Part shown: positions 47,187-56,667 of the stretch, piece after piece
Layout of the letters: each line of letters begins with the position of its first letter
How positions within the stretch are numbered: the first letter of the stretch is position 1
Assembly: GCA_002456975.1 (NCBI GenBank)
Contig: NTKA01000002.1
Coordinates: 1-64,000 of the forward strand
Length of the DNA: 64,000 nucleotides
Direction: 5' to 3'
Origin: Halieaceae bacterium MED-G27
Lineage (GTDB): Bacteria > Pseudomonadota > Gammaproteobacteria > Pseudomonadales > Halieaceae
Position numbers and translations under genes: made by a program
The notes under the pieces: generated by a model
Database searches by the model: none
Told to the model about the DNA's origin: nothing
What the model saw: only the letters and a program-made list of their open reading frames with translations

Positions 47187-47627
47187 GTGCGAAACAAGAA
47201 TATGCAGACCCCCGCTGCTACCAAAGGGGGAACCACATTGATATCAGCTGGTACGAAAGTGACCGGAGATATCGTTTTTGCTGGCAATCTTGACGTCGAG
47301 GGGCAGGTGCATGGATCGATCAGTGCAGAGCCCGGGGCAACTGCGCTGTTACGTGTTGTATCAGGTGGTCACGTTGAAGGTGAGATTCGTGTGCCAGCCG
47401 CGGCGATCAGTGGCTCGGTCAAAGGCAATATCTACAGTTCTGAGCAGCTTGAGCTTGCCAAAGGTGCAAAAGTAACCGGCGATGTCTTCTACAACCTGAT
47501 TGAGATGGCTATGGGCAGCAGTATCGACGGTGGCTTGAAGCACACAACGGCTAGCGATACCCCGGAAGTGACTAAGTTGGTACCGAAGACGTCAGCGCCT
47601 GGTGATGTTAAAGACTCAACGGCTTGA
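47187..47627 (+). CDS. Bactofilin family protein
   Basis: This 146-residue protein has a central beta-helical bactofilin domain with repeating Gly/Val turns: TLISAGTKVTGDIVFAGN, LDVEGQVHGSI, GGHVEGEIRV, AAISGSVKGNIYS, KVTGDVFYNLIEM. Flanks are disordered. Bactofilins form membrane-associated filaments involved in cell shape and peptidoglycan placement. The gene follows a coiled-coil membrane protein by 17 nt, which may be its partner. Confidence 0.93.
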   Translation: MRNKNMQTPAATKGGTTLISAGTKVTGDIVFAGNLDVEGQVHGSISAEPGATALLRVVSGGHVEGEIRVPAAAISGSVKGNIYSSEQLELAKGAKVTGDVFYNLIEMAMGSSIDGGLKHTTASDTPEVTKLVPKTSAPGDVKDSTA

Positions 47628-47643
47628 AGGCGGGCTATAAGCG

Positions 47644-47997
47644 ATGTCAGTAGTAGCAGGATTTGACCCCACGGAAATTCGGTTATCCGACAACGCCGTG
47701 TCGAAGTTACATGCGCTGATTTCGGAAGAGGAAAATCCCGAACTCAAATTCCGGGTCTACATCACGGGCGGCGGGTGTTCAGGATTTCAATACGGGTTTA
47801 CCTTCGACGAGTCGATGGCAGATGACGATTGGGTGATCGAGCGCGGTGGTGTCGCCGCGCTGATTGACGCCATGAGCTACCAGTACCTGATGGGATCGGA
47901 GATCGATTATGTCGAGGGGCTTGAGGGCGCTAAGTTCGTCGTTAACAATCCCAATGCAACCACGACCTGCGGCTGCGGCGCCTCTTTCTCGATCTAA
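47644..47997 (+). CDS. erpA: Iron-sulfur cluster insertion protein ErpA
   Basis: This 117-residue A-type carrier has the three conserved cysteines in [11 protein letters not shown] and CGCGASFSI. The sequence [19 protein letters not shown] is close to ErpA. It delivers Fe-S clusters to target enzymes, IspG/IspH included. It is the last gene of the argC run and convergent with anmK. Confidence 0.95.
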   Translation: MSVVAGFDPTEIRLSDNAVSKLHALISEEENPELKFRVYITGGGCSGFQYGFTFDESMADDDWVIERGGVAALIDAMSYQYLMGSEIDYVEGLEGAKFVVNNPNATTTCGCGASFSI

Positions 47998-48074
47998 TAG
48001 ACTCTAAGAATACGAGCTCCCCCTCTCGATTTAGCGAATAGGTCAGCCGCTAGCTTGGCGCTGGTGTCGAGGGC

Positions 48075-49187
48075 TTAACTTGGGTATATCGCTCCAAGAA
48101 TCGAAGTAGAAAGGGCACCGGTAACCGATCTGGTATCGAGCGCGATGCCATCGATCGCGTTGGCAGCGAACCAAGCAAAAGCCGCCGCCTCAATCCAATC
48201 GGGCGATAGTCCAAGTGCATTGGTGTCCATGATGTTGCACTGCGGTGCCGCTGCTGTGATCCGCTCCCTCAATAAAGAGTTGTGGACGCCACCACCGCAA
48301 AGATAGGTTTCGGTAATCTTGGCGTCTCTGATGGCATTGGCGGTGGTCAACGCGGTGAGCTCGAGGAGCGTACGTTGCACCGTCTCCGGTGTTGCGTCAG
48401 TCCGAAGTGCTGACTGCAACCATTCGCGATTGAAGTAGTCTTGCCCGGTGCTCTTTGGGGTTGCCAGCTGAAAATAGGGGTCAGCAAGTAACCATTGCAA
48501 CAGCGTCGAATCAATGTCACCAGTTCGCGCCCAATCACCGTTGGCATCGTAGGGTTGGCCGATGTGTTCGCGACTCCACTCATCTATGAGTGTGTTACCC
48601 GGCCCGATATCGAAACCGAACGTTGTGGCCTCGGTAAACAGCGATATATTGGCGATACCACCGATGTTAATAACACCGAGCTGATCGATATCCGTATTAC
48701 CAGCCGCTTGCTCGATCATGGCTCGATGAAACAGTGGTGTGAGCGGTGCGCCTTGGCCGCCGGCTGCGATGTCTCTTCCCCGGAAATCGGCAACCACAGT
48801 AATGCCTGTCATTTCAGCGATAACGTTTGGATTGCCGATTTGCAGGGAGAACGGTTTCTCTGCATTGGGTTGGTGCAGCAATGTCTGACCATGACTGCCA
48901 ATCGCCGAGATCGTCTCGACATTGGCATCGGCTTTCTCGAGGAGCTGATGCACCGCGCCGGCAAAGCATTCGGCTACTTCGACGTCGGTAGCTGCAAGAT
49001 CATTTAAGTGACAATTCGCCTCACGCTGTAGCGAAAAAATAGCGTGGCGCAAGGTTTCCGGGTAACGGCTTTCGCAAACTTCCAGCAAGGATAGGTCGCC
49101 ATCATCGCCCACTCTTACCAAGGCCGCGTCGATACCGTCGGCACTGGTACCCGACATTAAACCAATAAAATAGCGGGGCGCAGTCAC
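48075..49187 (-). CDS. anmK: Anhydro-N-acetylmuramic acid kinase
   Basis: This 370-residue protein starts with IGLMSGTSADGIDAALV. It has GSHGQTLLHQP, VADFRGRDIAAGGQGAPLTPLFH, NIGGIANIS and FDIGPGNTLIDEW, the AnmK signature. It opens and phosphorylates 1,6-anhydroMurNAc to MurNAc-6-P in wall recycling. It overlaps the M23 peptidase gene by 4 nt. With NagZ, AmgK and MurU elsewhere in the window, only a MupP-type phosphatase is not seen. Confidence 0.96.
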   Translation of the reverse strand: MTAPRYFIGLMSGTSADGIDAALVRVGDDGDLSLLEVCESRYPETLRHAIFSLQREANCHLNDLAATDVEVAECFAGAVHQLLEKADANVETISAIGSHGQTLLHQPNAEKPFSLQIGNPNVIAEMTGITVVADFRGRDIAAGGQGAPLTPLFHRAMIEQAAGNTDIDQLGVINIGGIANISLFTEATTFGFDIGPGNTLIDEWSREHIGQPYDANGDWARTGDIDSTLLQWLLADPYFQLATPKSTGQDYFNREWLQSALRTDATPETVQRTLLELTALTTANAIRDAKITETYLCGGGVHNSLLRERITAAAPQCNIMDTNALGLSPDWIEAAAFAWFAANAIDGIALDTRSVTGALSTSILGAIYPS

Positions 49188-50593
49188 TTTGCGCCTGCGA
49201 GTCCGCTGGTTGCTTTGACTGATGCGAGTCTCTGTACCGGATCGATGATATACGCTCTGAATCGATTCAGTTCGCTATCGGGTAGAGATTTTGCTTTCGG
49301 CAAAATCTTGTGCACGGTTCTGGGGTTTCGGTGTACGCCGTTCACCAGGAATTCGTAGTGTAGGTGGGGACCGGTGGCTGCCCCAGTTGACCCCACCGTG
49401 CCGATGACTTGGCCTTGTTTGACACGCTCGCCTCGTTTTACCCGCTTGCGATTAAGGTGCAGGTAGTGGGTTTTGAATCCTTCCCCATGCTGGATGAAGA
49501 CATAGTTGCCATTGGGTCGACTATAGCCCGCTTCTACCACTCGACCGTCGCCGGCAGCGTAGACCGGTGTGCCGCGCGGTGCGGCATAATCGGTGCCGCG
49601 GTGGGGTCGCTTGGTTTTATAGATTGGATGCAATCGGTTCGGATTAAAGCTGGAGCTCACCCGAGTGAAATCCAGTGGCGCTCGCAAAAATGCTTTGCGC
49701 ATACTAACGCCGTCCGCGGCGAAATAACCGACATCGCCCTGCGAGTCGGTGTAGCGAAAGGCCTCGACTAATCGACCATTATTATTAAACGAGGCCGCGA
49801 GAATTGGTCCGTCAGTGAATTTCTGGCCATCGAGAAAGTTTTCCTGATAAACAATTTGGATGTCGTCACCCACTCTGGGGTCCAACGCGAAGTCGATGAC
49901 ACCTCCGAGAATCGCAGCGAGCTCCATGATGATTCCCGCGGAGAGACCCGCGTCATCACCCGCCAGAAACAGCGAGCTTTCGATGGTCATCCCGACAGTT
50001 TTTGTTCTGAGCTCGGTATCTCGCGTCACCAGTTGACTACTGTATTGCCCCGCTTCGTTGGTATAGATCGTTTGCTTCAGCGGCGACTCGATATGCCTCA
50101 CTGACATGAGCTCACCCTCGGTATTGGCCAGGAAGCCAATGGTCTGTCCGGGGTAAATTTTTCTGAGTGCGCGGCCTTCACTATCGCGCGTGACTTCATA
50201 CACATCCCGATCGCTAAAGCCCGCTCGCGCAAAAATCAGACTCAGGTTATCGCCATTGCGGACTTTGATGTCTTGCCAGGAAGGTTCGGTTGTTTCGGGT
50301 GGACTGACAGCAGATTCAAGCAATTCATCGTTAACGATTGGGTCCGACCTAGAATCCGCGGTAACCGTCGACGACTTAGTCGCCAGTTCGGCTCGCTCGG
50401 CGTCGTCACCGCTAAATAGGCTAATAACAAGGGCGATAGCAACCACCGATCCCAAGCCCCAGATTATGGCGGAACGATCTGCCGTGGGCTTGCTGTGTTC
50501 GAGTCGTGTTGCTCCCCGTCGTTGTCTTGCCACCGTGGTCCCGCTTACCGATAGTTGAATGAGATAGTTAAATGAAATGACGCCCCGGATCAT
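49184..50593 (-). CDS. M23 family peptidoglycan endopeptidase (MepM-like)
   Basis: The protein of up to 469 residues has a signal-anchor (IIWGLGSVVAIALVISLF). A LysM/OapA-like domain follows (VRNGDNLSLIFARAGFSDRDVYEV), then a Csd3-type middle domain and a C-terminal M23 domain with the zinc ligands in HRGTDYAAPRGTPVYAAGDG and GPHLHYEFLVNG. It should cleave D-Ala-mDAP cross-links during growth. The N-terminal 20 residues are doubtful: a GTG at about 50533 is an alternative start. It is divergent from tyrS and followed by anmK. Confidence 0.92.
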   Translation of the reverse strand: MIRGVISFNYLIQLSVSGTTVARQRRGATRLEHSKPTADRSAIIWGLGSVVAIALVISLFSGDDAERAELATKSSTVTADSRSDPIVNDELLESAVSPPETTEPSWQDIKVRNGDNLSLIFARAGFSDRDVYEVTRDSEGRALRKIYPGQTIGFLANTEGELMSVRHIESPLKQTIYTNEAGQYSSQLVTRDTELRTKTVGMTIESSLFLAGDDAGLSAGIIMELAAILGGVIDFALDPRVGDDIQIVYQENFLDGQKFTDGPILAASFNNNGRLVEAFRYTDSQGDVGYFAADGVSMRKAFLRAPLDFTRVSSSFNPNRLHPIYKTKRPHRGTDYAAPRGTPVYAAGDGRVVEAGYSRPNGNYVFIQHGEGFKTHYLHLNRKRVKRGERVKQGQVIGTVGSTGAATGPHLHYEFLVNGVHRNPRTVHKILPKAKSLPDSELNRFRAYIIDPVQRLASVKATSGLAGAK

Positions 50594-50682
50594 ACCTGAG
50601 AAACATCAGATCTCGAACGAGTCGCGTATAGTATGAGACACTCGCGCCCCGCGATGGTTTCCATAGAAGTTAGGATATTGAT

Positions 50683-51972
50683 ATGAACGATTTGCTCGCT
50701 GATTTGACTGCCCGTGGGCTTGTCTTTCAGACAACCGGCGATGGCGAGCTAGAGCAGTGGTTGGCAGCGAAGCCGAGAACACTCTACTGCGGCTTTGACC
50801 CCACGGCGGACAGTCTACATATTGGATCGCTGGTACCACTCCTCACCTTGAGACGATTCCAATTGGCGGGACATCGACCCATTGCGCTGGTAGGTGGGGC
50901 TACCGGATTAATCGGTGATCCGAGCTTTAAATCTCAGGAACGTATTCTCAATACCCCCGATATTGTCGCCACCTGGGTGGAGCGACTGCGAGTACAAATG
51001 GAACGATTTCTCGCCTTCGATGGCGAGGCCGCAGCGATCATGGCTAACAACCTTGATTGGACGAAGGACGTGGATGTCCTGACGTTTCTTCGCGATGTCG
51101 GTAAGCACTTTTCAGTCAATGCCATGATCAACAAGGAATCGGTAAAGCAACGTATCGAGCGAGAAGGCTCGGGTATCAGCTATACCGAGTTCACTTACAT
51201 GATTCTGCAGTCCTTCGATTTTGCTGAACTCAATCGACGCCATGGCTGCGAAATGCAAATCGGTGGCTCGGACCAATGGGGCAATATCACCGGCGGTATT
51301 GACCTGACGCGACGGATGAATGGCGAGCAAGTGCACGGTCTGACCATGCCTTTGGTTACAAAGGCCGACGGCACCAAGTTCGGTAAAACCGAGTCCGGCA
51401 CTGTTTGGCTTGATGCCAAGAAGACCTCACCTTACGCGTTTTATCAATTCTGGTTGGGCACCGCTGATGCCGATGTTTACAAGTTCCTGAAGTATTTCAC
51501 CTTTTTATCGGTCGATGAAATCGACGCATTGGAACGAGCCGATGCCGCGCGGGAGGGTAGACCAGAGGCGCAGGCTGTCCTTGCAAAAGAGGTAACGCGC
51601 CTAGTCCACGGCGATTCCGGTCTAGCTGCTGCCGAGCGTATTACCGACGCGCTGTTTAGCGGTGATGCGACTCAGCTGAGTGCGTCTGATCTGGCGCAGC
51701 TTCAGCAAGATGGTCTGCCAAGTAGTGAGCTTGACCTGTCTAACTTGCCGGAGACATTGACGCAGCTGTTGGCCGATGTCGGCATGGCGAACTCAGGCAA
51801 GCAGGTGAAAGACGCGCTCGCGCGACATGCCGTTATTGTGAATGGGTCGGCTTTATCGCTGGATGCCAATGCGCAGCTTGAGTCTGTTTTCGATGCCGCT
51901 AAGTCGCTGCACGAGCGCTTTTTTCTGGTGCGCTTGGGCAAGAAGAAATATCACCTGTTCAGCCTTGTTTAG
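50683..51972 (+). CDS. tyrS: Tyrosyl-tRNA synthetase
   Basis: This 429-residue class I synthetase has [19 protein letters not shown] (HIGH motif), [27 protein letters not shown] (KMSKS motif) and a C-terminal S4 RNA-binding domain. A TATAGT at 50627-50632 may be its -10, with no clear -35. It is divergent from the M23 peptidase gene. Confidence 0.97.
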   Translation: MNDLLADLTARGLVFQTTGDGELEQWLAAKPRTLYCGFDPTADSLHIGSLVPLLTLRRFQLAGHRPIALVGGATGLIGDPSFKSQERILNTPDIVATWVERLRVQMERFLAFDGEAAAIMANNLDWTKDVDVLTFLRDVGKHFSVNAMINKESVKQRIEREGSGISYTEFTYMILQSFDFAELNRRHGCEMQIGGSDQWGNITGGIDLTRRMNGEQVHGLTMPLVTKADGTKFGKTESGTVWLDAKKTSPYAFYQFWLGTADADVYKFLKYFTFLSVDEIDALERADAAREGRPEAQAVLAKEVTRLVHGDSGLAAAERITDALFSGDATQLSASDLAQLQQDGLPSSELDLSNLPETLTQLLADVGMANSGKQVKDALARHAVIVNGSALSLDANAQLESVFDAAKSLHERFFLVRLGKKKYHLFSLV

Positions 51973-52002
51973 GTCGCGATCGATTCTGAGTGGTGATGGA
52001 CC

Positions 52003-52488
52003 GTGAAGCGGCTGTGCCTGCTGAGACACGCCAAATCGTCATGGGAAAACCCGTCACTGCTCGATAGAGAGCGGCCGCTGAATAAACGTGGCTATCGTGA
52101 TGCGCCGCGGATGGGTGCGTATCTAGCTGGCCGATATTCCCCGATTCCATTTTTTGTCAGTCCCGCCCGCCGTGCGCAGGAAACGTACACGGAATTACTC
52201 ACTGGTTGGCCTGAATTAAATAGCCATGGGGTGACTACTGAGGAGGCTCTTTACACCTTTGAATTCAGGGAGTTGCTGCAATGGCTTTCGGCATGCCCCG
52301 ATGAACTGGCAGCAGTTGCCATGGTGGGTTATAACCCTGCGTTGACTGATCTCACCAATTGGCTGGTAGGTAAAGGGATTATTGAGAACCTACCGACCGC
52401 TGGCTGGGCGGATCTGGTGATCGATCTCGATCGCTGGTCTGATATCGAGTTGAGCCGGGGTCGGGGACACTGTAAAACCATTATATGA
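52003..52488 (+). CDS. SixA-like histidine phosphatase
   Basis: This 161-residue protein has the RHG catalytic motif CLLRHAKSSWENP at the N-terminus and the second His region MVGYNPALTDL. SixA proteins remove phosphate from histidine phosphotransfer domains. It starts at GTG 52003 and overlaps nagZ by 4 nt (ATGA). It could instead act on a small molecule. Confidence 0.85.
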   Translation: MKRLCLLRHAKSSWENPSLLDRERPLNKRGYRDAPRMGAYLAGRYSPIPFFVSPARRAQETYTELLTGWPELNSHGVTTEEALYTFEFRELLQWLSACPDELAAVAMVGYNPALTDLTNWLVGKGIIENLPTAGWADLVIDLDRWSDIELSRGRGHCKTII

Positions 52489-53534
52489 CCCAAGGACATC
52501 GATTGAGGTTGAGCATGCTGCCCGCGATTTTTGGCCTAGAAGGCACCGAGCTTACCGATGCTGAGCGCTCCTTTTTTCGAGAAGTGAGCCCCTTCGGTTA
52601 CATCCTTTTTGGTCGCAATGTCGTTGACCGCGCACAATTGCAATCGCTCACAGAGTCACTTCGAAACCTTCACGGTAGGGCTGTTCCCATTTTGATTGAC
52701 CAGGAGGGTGGTCGGGTCGCGCGGATGCAGCCGCCCGAGTGGCCCGCTTACCCCCCAGCGCAGCGCTTCGCGGATTTGTATACAGTCAGACCGAGCGAGG
52801 CTTTGTTAGCGACACAGCTCAATTATGAGGCACTGGGTCTGGATCTGGCCGAGGTCGGCGTCACTGTTACCTGTGCTCCGGTACTCGACGTACCTATCGA
52901 GGGCGCGCACGATGTAATCGGTGATCGAGCGTTTGGGTCAGCCCCCGATACCGTTGCGACATTGGGGTGGGCGTGTCTGGATGGCTTGCAGCAGGCGGGT
53001 ATTGCCGGTGTGATTAAGCACATCCCGGGCCATGGACGGGCGGTGGTCGACTCGCATTACGAACTGCCCAGAGTGGCTGCAGGGCTTACCGAGCTTGAAC
53101 AGGATCTGCGCCCATTTAGTGCGCTCAATGATGCCAGCATGGCAATGACCGCTCACATTGTTTACGACGCTTGGGACTCCGATCACTGTGCGACCCTTAG
53201 TCATCGGGTGATCCAAGGCGTTATTAGAGGCGACATTGGCTTTGATGGATTGTTGATGAGCGATGACCTCGATATGAAGGCGTTGGCGGGTAGCGTGCCC
53301 GATCTGGCGCTAGCGGCACAGCAAGCAGGTTGCGATGTGGTATTGAATTGCTGGGCGAAACTATCGGATATGGAGGGGATAGCAAAGCGGTTAGCGAGTC
53401 CAGATCCTGACACGCTCAATCGCATGCTGCAGGTTTACGACGCATTGCCCTCGGCGCAATCGCTATTAACAATTACCGCCCGTCAGCAGTCATTGACAAA
53501 ACAGCGCGATGAATTACTGGCCTTGTTCGAATAG
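52485..53534 (+). CDS. nagZ: Beta-N-acetylglucosaminidase NagZ
   Basis: This 349-residue GH3 enzyme has LIDQEGGRVARMQPP, IKHIPGHGRAVVDSHYELP with the loop His-Asp, and SDDLDMKALAG with the Asp nucleophile. It removes GlcNAc from GlcNAc-anhydroMurNAc peptides in the cytoplasm, feeding AnmK. ATG at 52485 overlaps the sixA-like stop. Confidence 0.96.
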   Translation: MTQGHRLRLSMLPAIFGLEGTELTDAERSFFREVSPFGYILFGRNVVDRAQLQSLTESLRNLHGRAVPILIDQEGGRVARMQPPEWPAYPPAQRFADLYTVRPSEALLATQLNYEALGLDLAEVGVTVTCAPVLDVPIEGAHDVIGDRAFGSAPDTVATLGWACLDGLQQAGIAGVIKHIPGHGRAVVDSHYELPRVAAGLTELEQDLRPFSALNDASMAMTAHIVYDAWDSDHCATLSHRVIQGVIRGDIGFDGLLMSDDLDMKALAGSVPDLALAAQQAGCDVVLNCWAKLSDMEGIAKRLASPDPDTLNRMLQVYDALPSAQSLLTITARQQSLTKQRDELLALFE

Positions 53535-53568
53535 TGTGTTGGGCTGGTTAAGGAGCTCGCTCTAGATC

Positions 53569-54411
53569 ATGTTTCGTGACGTTATTTCGGTACTACCTGC
53601 CCAAGCCACTTCCGATGGTGCGGGCGTGGCGATCCAACGGGTTGCCCTGATGGGGAATGACTCGGTTGATCCATTGCTAATGGTTGATGAACTTCGATCA
53701 CCGTACCGCGATGATTTTGCTGCCGGCTTTCCTGCGCATCCGCATCGGGGTATGCAAACGCTGACCTATATGAAACAGGGCGGTATTGCTCACGAGGATA
53801 GTCTCGGCAACCGGGGTGAGATTCGAGATGGTGGCGTGCAGTGGATGTCTGCGGGTTCCGGTGTGATTCATTCCGAGATGCCCACGATCGATACGACAGG
53901 TCTCCACGGCTTCCAATGCTGGTTTAATCTTCCTGCCAAGGACAAGATGAGTCCACCGCGGTACCGCGATCTTAGCCGAGATGCGTTACCGATTATCGGT
54001 ATCGAAGGTGCTCGATTGACCGCCATTGCCGGCGACTGGGCATTGTTCGAAGAGCATGTGTCTGGGCCCTTAACCGAGTTGGCGCCGATTGCCCAGATGG
54101 CAGACTTGACGCTTGAACCCGGTCATACGCTGGAGCTTCAAGTGCATAACACCGCCAACGCGGCGGCCTTTGTCTATGATGGAGGTCTTGAGCTCGACAA
54201 TCGATCATCGGTCACGAAGTCGCTAGTACTAACCGGTGCTGGTGTTCGCTGGCGGCTTACCGCATCATCAGAGGGCGCGAGTTGCCTATTATTTTCTGGG
54301 CAACCGCTGCGTGAACCTGTTGTGCAATACGGGCCGTTCGTAATGAATACCCGAGAAGAAATAGAGACGGCATTGAATGAGTATCGACTCGGTAAATTTC
54401 TCAAACATTAG
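53569..54411 (+). CDS. Pirin family protein
   Basis: This 280-residue bicupin has the metal site in FPAHPHRGMQTLTYMKQGG, HEDSLGN, and WMSAGSGVIHSEMP. Its C-terminal Pirin_C domain has FVYDGGLEL and VVQYGPFVMNTREEI. Bacterial pirins bind iron and some act as quercetin dioxygenase. Role here unknown. Its 3' end overlaps the Kazal-like lipoprotein gene by 35 nt. Confidence 0.9.
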   Translation: MFRDVISVLPAQATSDGAGVAIQRVALMGNDSVDPLLMVDELRSPYRDDFAAGFPAHPHRGMQTLTYMKQGGIAHEDSLGNRGEIRDGGVQWMSAGSGVIHSEMPTIDTTGLHGFQCWFNLPAKDKMSPPRYRDLSRDALPIIGIEGARLTAIAGDWALFEEHVSGPLTELAPIAQMADLTLEPGHTLELQVHNTANAAAFVYDGGLELDNRSSVTKSLVLTGAGVRWRLTASSEGASCLLFSGQPLREPVVQYGPFVMNTREEIETALNEYRLGKFLKH

Positions 54412-54700
54412 CCTCCGCTTGCTCGTGGTTTTCGGGTTGGCGTTGTCTTCAGGATGCGCAACATCTGAATTTCTCTCCGGAAACGCGGACGCTGACGTCG
54501 CTCAGCCAGACCCTGTCGCTGCTCAGGGGAGTGATTGGACGATTTGCAAAGATCCGCGTCCAAAAATTTGCACCATGGAATACGATCCGGTGTGTGTGAT
54601 TACCACGTCGGGCTTGCGCCGCACCTATCCCTCGCCGTGTAATGCCTGTGCAGACGTTGCCGTCGAGGGTCATAAGCCCAATGCCTGTGAGGCCATCTAA
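54377..54700 (+). CDS. Kazal-like domain lipoprotein
   Basis: This 107-residue protein has a lipoprotein signal (lipobox LSSGC, Cys27) and a C-terminal domain with six Cys at 57, 65, 73, 88, 91 and 104. The stretch CTMEYDPVC (7 residues between Cys) and CNAC match the Kazal inhibitor pattern. Loop lengths are longer than in classic Kazal domains. It might inhibit serine proteases at the cell surface. The gene starts inside the end of the pirin gene in another frame and is followed by the symporter gene after 9 nt. Confidence 0.75.
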   Translation: MSIDSVNFSNISLRLLVVFGLALSSGCATSEFLSGNADADVAQPDPVAAQGSDWTICKDPRPKICTMEYDPVCVITTSGLRRTYPSPCNACADVAVEGHKPNACEAI

Positions 54701-54709
54701 GGAGAAGCT

Positions 54710-56011
54710 ATGTCTTTAACAAACCGAATTTTACTGGCGATGGTGCTGGGAATAGCATTTGGCTCGATCCTGAATGTTGTGGTCGGTAACTTAGACCCAA
54801 CTAGTGGCCTCTACGGATTTCTCCAAAACGGATTAATCATGGGCCTGTTCGATGGCGTGGGGCGAATCTTTGTTGCTTCGCTCAAGCTGCTTGTCGTTCC
54901 TCTGGTACTGGTCTCGCTGATTTGCGGCATGGCTGCTCTGGGTCAAAGCAGTCGAATGGGTGCGATTGCCGGCAAGACCGTCGGTCTCTATCTAATCACC
55001 ACAGGTATTGCTGTATCTCTTGGTCTGACTATAGCGACCATTGTGGGTCCGGGTAAGGGCATGACTCAAGCCGATGGCGGGGAGTTTGTGCGAAAAGAGG
55101 CACCTCCACTTATCGATACGATCGTCAACATGTTTCCTTCTAACCCCGTATCCGCGATGGCTGAGGGCAACATGTTGCAGGTGATCGTCTTTGCGCTGCT
55201 CGTTGGCTTTGCGGCCACAAGGGCAGGCGCTCATGGTGAGCGCATTATCAGTTGGTTTCAGGATATGGAAGCCGTGGTGATGAAGATGGTAGGCATTGTG
55301 ATCGAGCTGGCTCCTTACGGCGTGTTTGCGCTGTTAACCAAACTATTTGCGACCATGGGTTTCAGTACAATCTTCAATCTTGCGACGTATTTTTTCACCT
55401 TGCTCGCAGTACTGCTATTCCATGGTCTAGTGGTTTACGGCGCCCTCCTCAGGGCACTGACGCCGCTATCGCCGGGTATGCTCCGAGGCAAGATGCGCCA
55501 GGTCTGGGCGTTTGCATTTTCCACGTCATCCTCGGGCGCGACCTTGCCGCTTACGCTACGTACCGTGGAGAAGAAGCTCGGCGTTAACAAGAGTGTCTCG
55601 GGATTCTCGGTGCCCCTCGGTGCCACCATCAATATGGATGGTACAGCGATTATGCAGGGGGTAGCGACGGTCTTTATTGCCCAGGCATCGGGCGTTGATC
55701 TCACGCTAACACAGCTGTTAGTGGTGGTGCTGACGGCGACCTTGGCATCGATTGGTGCAGCCGCGGTCCCCAGTGCGGGCATCATTATGCTGACCTTGGT
55801 GTTGACCCAAATTGGACTCGGACTTGAATACCTCCCTCTCTTATTGGGCGTTGATCGTCTGCTCGATATGGTGCGAACTGCTGTGAATGTCACGGGCGAT
55901 GCAACGGTATCGACCATCGTGGCATATCACGAAGGCCAGCTCGATGAGACGGTATACAACGATCCGGCGGCTGATACGCAGGAGGCTGGTGGCCAAGGGT
56001 CGCCCGTATGA
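54710..56011 (+). CDS. Dicarboxylate/amino acid:cation symporter (DAACS family)
   Basis: This 433-residue protein has about eight transmembrane helices and re-entrant loops with the family motifs TSSSGATLPLTLR (HP1 serine-rich) and NMDGTAI (TM7). It is close to GltP/DctA in length. It takes up glutamate, aspartate or C4-dicarboxylates with H+ or Na+. It overlaps the MBL hydrolase gene by 4 nt. Confidence 0.93.
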   Translation: MSLTNRILLAMVLGIAFGSILNVVVGNLDPTSGLYGFLQNGLIMGLFDGVGRIFVASLKLLVVPLVLVSLICGMAALGQSSRMGAIAGKTVGLYLITTGIAVSLGLTIATIVGPGKGMTQADGGEFVRKEAPPLIDTIVNMFPSNPVSAMAEGNMLQVIVFALLVGFAATRAGAHGERIISWFQDMEAVVMKMVGIVIELAPYGVFALLTKLFATMGFSTIFNLATYFFTLLAVLLFHGLVVYGALLRALTPLSPGMLRGKMRQVWAFAFSTSSSGATLPLTLRTVEKKLGVNKSVSGFSVPLGATINMDGTAIMQGVATVFIAQASGVDLTLTQLLVVVLTATLASIGAAAVPSAGIIMLTLVLTQIGLGLEYLPLLLGVDRLLDMVRTAVNVTGDATVSTIVAYHEGQLDETVYNDPAADTQEAGGQGSPV

Positions 56012-56658
56012 GTTTGTCGGTGATGGTGGTGCCGGTAACGGCCTACCAGCAAAACTGCTCGATTGTTAAAGACGAAGCCACCGGAAAGATCGCGGTTGTC
56101 GATCCCGGTGGTGACATCGACCGGATCGAGGCGGCGATAGAGAAGCTTGGTGGCACTGTTGAAAAGATCTTATTGACGCATGGTCATATGGATCATTGCG
56201 CGGCAGCCGACGTGCTCCGTCAGCAGTGGGGTGTCCCGATCGAAGGGCCTGAAGAGGGTGATCGCTTTTGGATCGAGGGGCTGCCTAAATGGTGTGAGAT
56301 GTCAGGCTTCCCTATGGCTGAAGCATTCGAGCCTGATCGTTGGTTGAAGGACGGCGAGACCGTGACGATTGGCGGGGTGGAGCTCGACGTTATCCATTGC
56401 CCCGGTCATACCCCGGGCCACGTCGTTTTCTACTCAAAAGACCAGAATCTTGCCTGGGTGGGCGACGTGATTTTCGCGGGTTCGATTGGGCGCACCGACT
56501 TTCCCAGAGGCAATCACGACGAGCTGATTCACTCAATTAGAGCCAAGCTGTTCCCGCTGGGCGACGGAGTCCAGTTCGTGCCCGGGCACGGTCCCGATTC
56601 GACCTTTGGGCGCGAGCGTCAGAGCAACCCCTTTGTTGCCGACACTCGCTTTGGCTGA
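56008..56658 (+). CDS. Metallo-beta-lactamase fold hydrolase (glyoxalase II / YcbL-like)
   Basis: This 216-residue protein has the zinc motif LTHGHMDHCAA, the later His in CPGHTPGHVVFY, the Asp in WVGDVIFAGSIGRTD, and FVPGHGPDSTFG. These are characteristic of the YcbL/glyoxalase II-type group. Substrate unknown, probably a thioester. ATG at 56008 overlaps the symporter stop. Confidence 0.9.
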   Translation: MSLSVMVVPVTAYQQNCSIVKDEATGKIAVVDPGGDIDRIEAAIEKLGGTVEKILLTHGHMDHCAAADVLRQQWGVPIEGPEEGDRFWIEGLPKWCEMSGFPMAEAFEPDRWLKDGETVTIGGVELDVIHCPGHTPGHVVFYSKDQNLAWVGDVIFAGSIGRTDFPRGNHDELIHSIRAKLFPLGDGVQFVPGHGPDSTFGRERQSNPFVADTRFG

Positions 56659-56667
56659 GCTCTCGCG

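Noticed and set aside
47998-48074. Terminator hairpin between erpA and anmK
   Set aside because: Only a weak, bulged stem of about six pairs (around CAGCCGC and GCGCTGG) and no T-run.
50627-50632. tyrS promoter or T-box-like leader
   Set aside because: TATAGT is present but no -35 at proper distance and no T-box features; the leader is under 60 nt.
55435-55917. Minus-strand open frame of 160 codons opposite the DAACS symporter
   Set aside because: It is antisense to conserved symporter motifs and low in complexity (Ser/Thr/Val rich).
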